In this document: piece by piece, positions 36,344 through 37,513 of the stretch | Position numbering within the stretch: the stretch's first letter is position 1 | How the letters are laid out: each line of letters opens with the position of its first letter | From: Candidatus Omnitrophota bacterium | Lineage (GTDB): Bacteria > Ratteibacteria > UBA8468 > MWAK01 | Reading direction: 5' to 3' | Length of the DNA: 37,513 nt | NCBI GenBank assembly: GCA_026387085.1 | Contig: JAPLMK010000088.1 | Coordinates: 1-37,513, forward strand | The notes under the pieces: model-generated | Databases searched by the model: none | What the model saw: only the letters and a program-made list of their open reading frames with translations | What the model was told of the DNA's origin: nothing | Program-made: the position numbers and the translations under genes

Positions 36344-37143
36344 GCACTCGAAATATTTTGTTGATGCCCTTTATGCTGGTTCTTATTTCGGGGAGTATTT
36401 TTTCGGCCCGGAGCGAAGAAAGCCCCCCCAGGCCGGATATTTCCAGGAAAGAGATTGTTTCCCGTTTCCGCGGCCGGGTTCCCCGACAGTGGGCGGAGAA
36501 TGTGTCCGGAGTAAAAACCCGGTTGGACACCTACCGTAAGGTCATCGCCCTCACCCTTGATGCCTGTGATTCCGGAGACGATGGTTACGATACCGGTCTG
36601 ATAAGATATCTGGTGCGGGAGCGTATTCCGGCCACTCTTTTTATTTGCGGCCGCTGGATTGATAAAAATCCGGATATTTTTAAGCAGTTGGCAGCCAACC
36701 GATTATTCGAGATTGAAAATCACGGTTGCCGGCATAAACCATCTTCTGTGACCGGGCAATCTATGTATGGCATTAAGGGAACAGCCAATCCCGGAGAGGT
36801 CTTTGACGAAATAGGGAAGAATGGTCAAAAGATACGGCAACTGACCGGTCGTCAACCGAAATATTACCGGTCCGGGACCGCTTATTATGATGAGGTGGCC
36901 GTGGAGATTGCCGGAGTTATGGGTTACCAGGTGGTTGGTTTCAGCGTGCTGGGCGACAAAGGCGCTACTTATTCTGCTTCCCAGGTTAAGGCGGCTCTCC
37001 TGACCGCCGAACCGGGTTCAATTGTTATCTGTCACATGAACCATCCGGAGAAAGAGACGGCGGAAGGGATAATTGCGGCTGTGCCCGAACTCAAAAAAAG
37101 AGGTTTCCGCTTTGTCCGCTTATCGGAATATAATTTGAAATAG
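36340..37143 (+). CDS. Polysaccharide deacetylase (NodB-homology) with N-terminal signal/TM segment
   Basis: VIALTLDACDSGDDGYDTGLIRYLVRERIPATLFICGRWIDKNPD, IENHGCRHKPSS, PKYYRSGTAYYDE. Confidence 0.9.
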   Translation: MSTRNILLMPFMLVLISGSIFSARSEESPPRPDISRKEIVSRFRGRVPRQWAENVSGVKTRLDTYRKVIALTLDACDSGDDGYDTGLIRYLVRERIPATLFICGRWIDKNPDIFKQLAANRLFEIENHGCRHKPSSVTGQSMYGIKGTANPGEVFDEIGKNGQKIRQLTGRQPKYYRSGTAYYDEVAVEIAGVMGYQVVGFSVLGDKGATYSASQVKAALLTAEPGSIVICHMNHPEKETAEGIIAAVPELKKRGFRFVRLSEYNLK

Positions 37144-37170
37144 TTATTATTCTTAAACTACCGGACGGGA

Positions 37171-37425
37171 TTAAATTATTACTTTTTCGGCGAGGATGGA
37201 TATTTTGGCGGGTTGGACTTCCGCGAAACCGTTGGTAATGGAACAGGTTTCGGTCTTTCCGGCGCGTTTCAGGCGGATGGTGCCTGATTTCAGTTGTGCG
37301 GCCAGGGCCGTGTGTCCGGGCAGGATGCCTAATTCGCCTTCAAAGCCGGGCAGGACCGCGGATTCATAATCACCCTGCAGGATGAGCGCTTCCGGCGTGC
37401 GGATTTCCACGGAGATAGTTTTCAT
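37171..37425 (-). CDS. atpC: F-type ATP synthase epsilon subunit (short, N-terminal beta-sandwich only)
   Basis: MKTISVEIRTPEALILQGDYESAVLPGFEGELGILPGHTALAAQLKSGTIRLK..., 84 aa, directly follows the atpD 3' end. Confidence 0.93.
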   Translation of the reverse strand: MKTISVEIRTPEALILQGDYESAVLPGFEGELGILPGHTALAAQLKSGTIRLKRAGKTETCSITNGFAEVQPAKISILAEKVII

Positions 37426-37427
37426 GA

Positions 37428-37513
37428 TTACAGTTTCGCGGCTTTGTCGATTGCTTCGGCGATGTTGCCCACCATATAAAACGCCTGTTCCGGAAGTTTA
37501 TCGTGCTCGCCGT
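37428..37513 (-). CDS. atpD: F-type ATP synthase beta subunit, C-terminal fragment (5' end outside window)
   Basis: Minus-strand translation GEHDKLPEQAFYMVGNIAEAIDKAAKL* matches the AtpD C-terminus. Confidence 0.93.
   Translation of the reverse strand, partial: GEHDKLPEQAFYMVGNIAEAIDKAAKL

Noticed and set aside
1-37513. CRISPR arrays, prophage, integrase or known anti-phage defence system
   Set aside because: No regularly spaced repeats, cas, integrase, phage structural or toxin-antitoxin/RM proteins recognised. The DnaQ-DinG fusion is an ordinary repair-type helicase and not evidence of defence on its own.

Overview
The window is a gene-dense bacterial chromosomal segment, probably from an uncultured lineage. 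I did not assign taxonomy. No rRNA, CRISPR array, prophage or transposase was seen. Left part (1-10.4 kb, all minus strand): RNase Y (partial), serA plus a class V aminotransferase, lemA plus a GIDE-like membrane protein with an EF-hand, lon, clpP, a short trigger factor, and tRNA-Tyr(GUA). The intergenic gaps here carry several different palindromic repeats and two ~170-180 nt long imperfect palindromes, one with 6S-RNA-like architecture. Centre and right (10.4-35.7 kb): a HAD phosphatase, a hexapeptide acyltransferase, a large glycosidase-like protein, and an accessory carbohydrate locus. That locus is a nine-gene minus-strand cluster (Gfo/Idh x3, class I aldolase, FucI/AraA-like isomerase, two UroD-like proteins, an amidohydrolase, a mini hexapeptide protein), divergent from DeoR-FGGY kinase-class III aminotransferase. 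A second plus-strand block follows (MttB-like methyltransferase, frameshifted DegT aminotransferase, TIM-barrel isomerase, Gfo/Idh). A DnaQ-DinG helicase sits between the two. The end has a frameshifted rhomboid, a polysaccharide deacetylase, atpC and the atpD 3' end. Main candidates for new biology: the UroD/MttB/Gfo-Idh/isomerase-kinase-aldolase locus with its face-to-face DeoR-type control region, a trigger factor without the PPIase domain, and the unassigned structured intergenic sequences. All family calls come from reading the translations; no database search was run.
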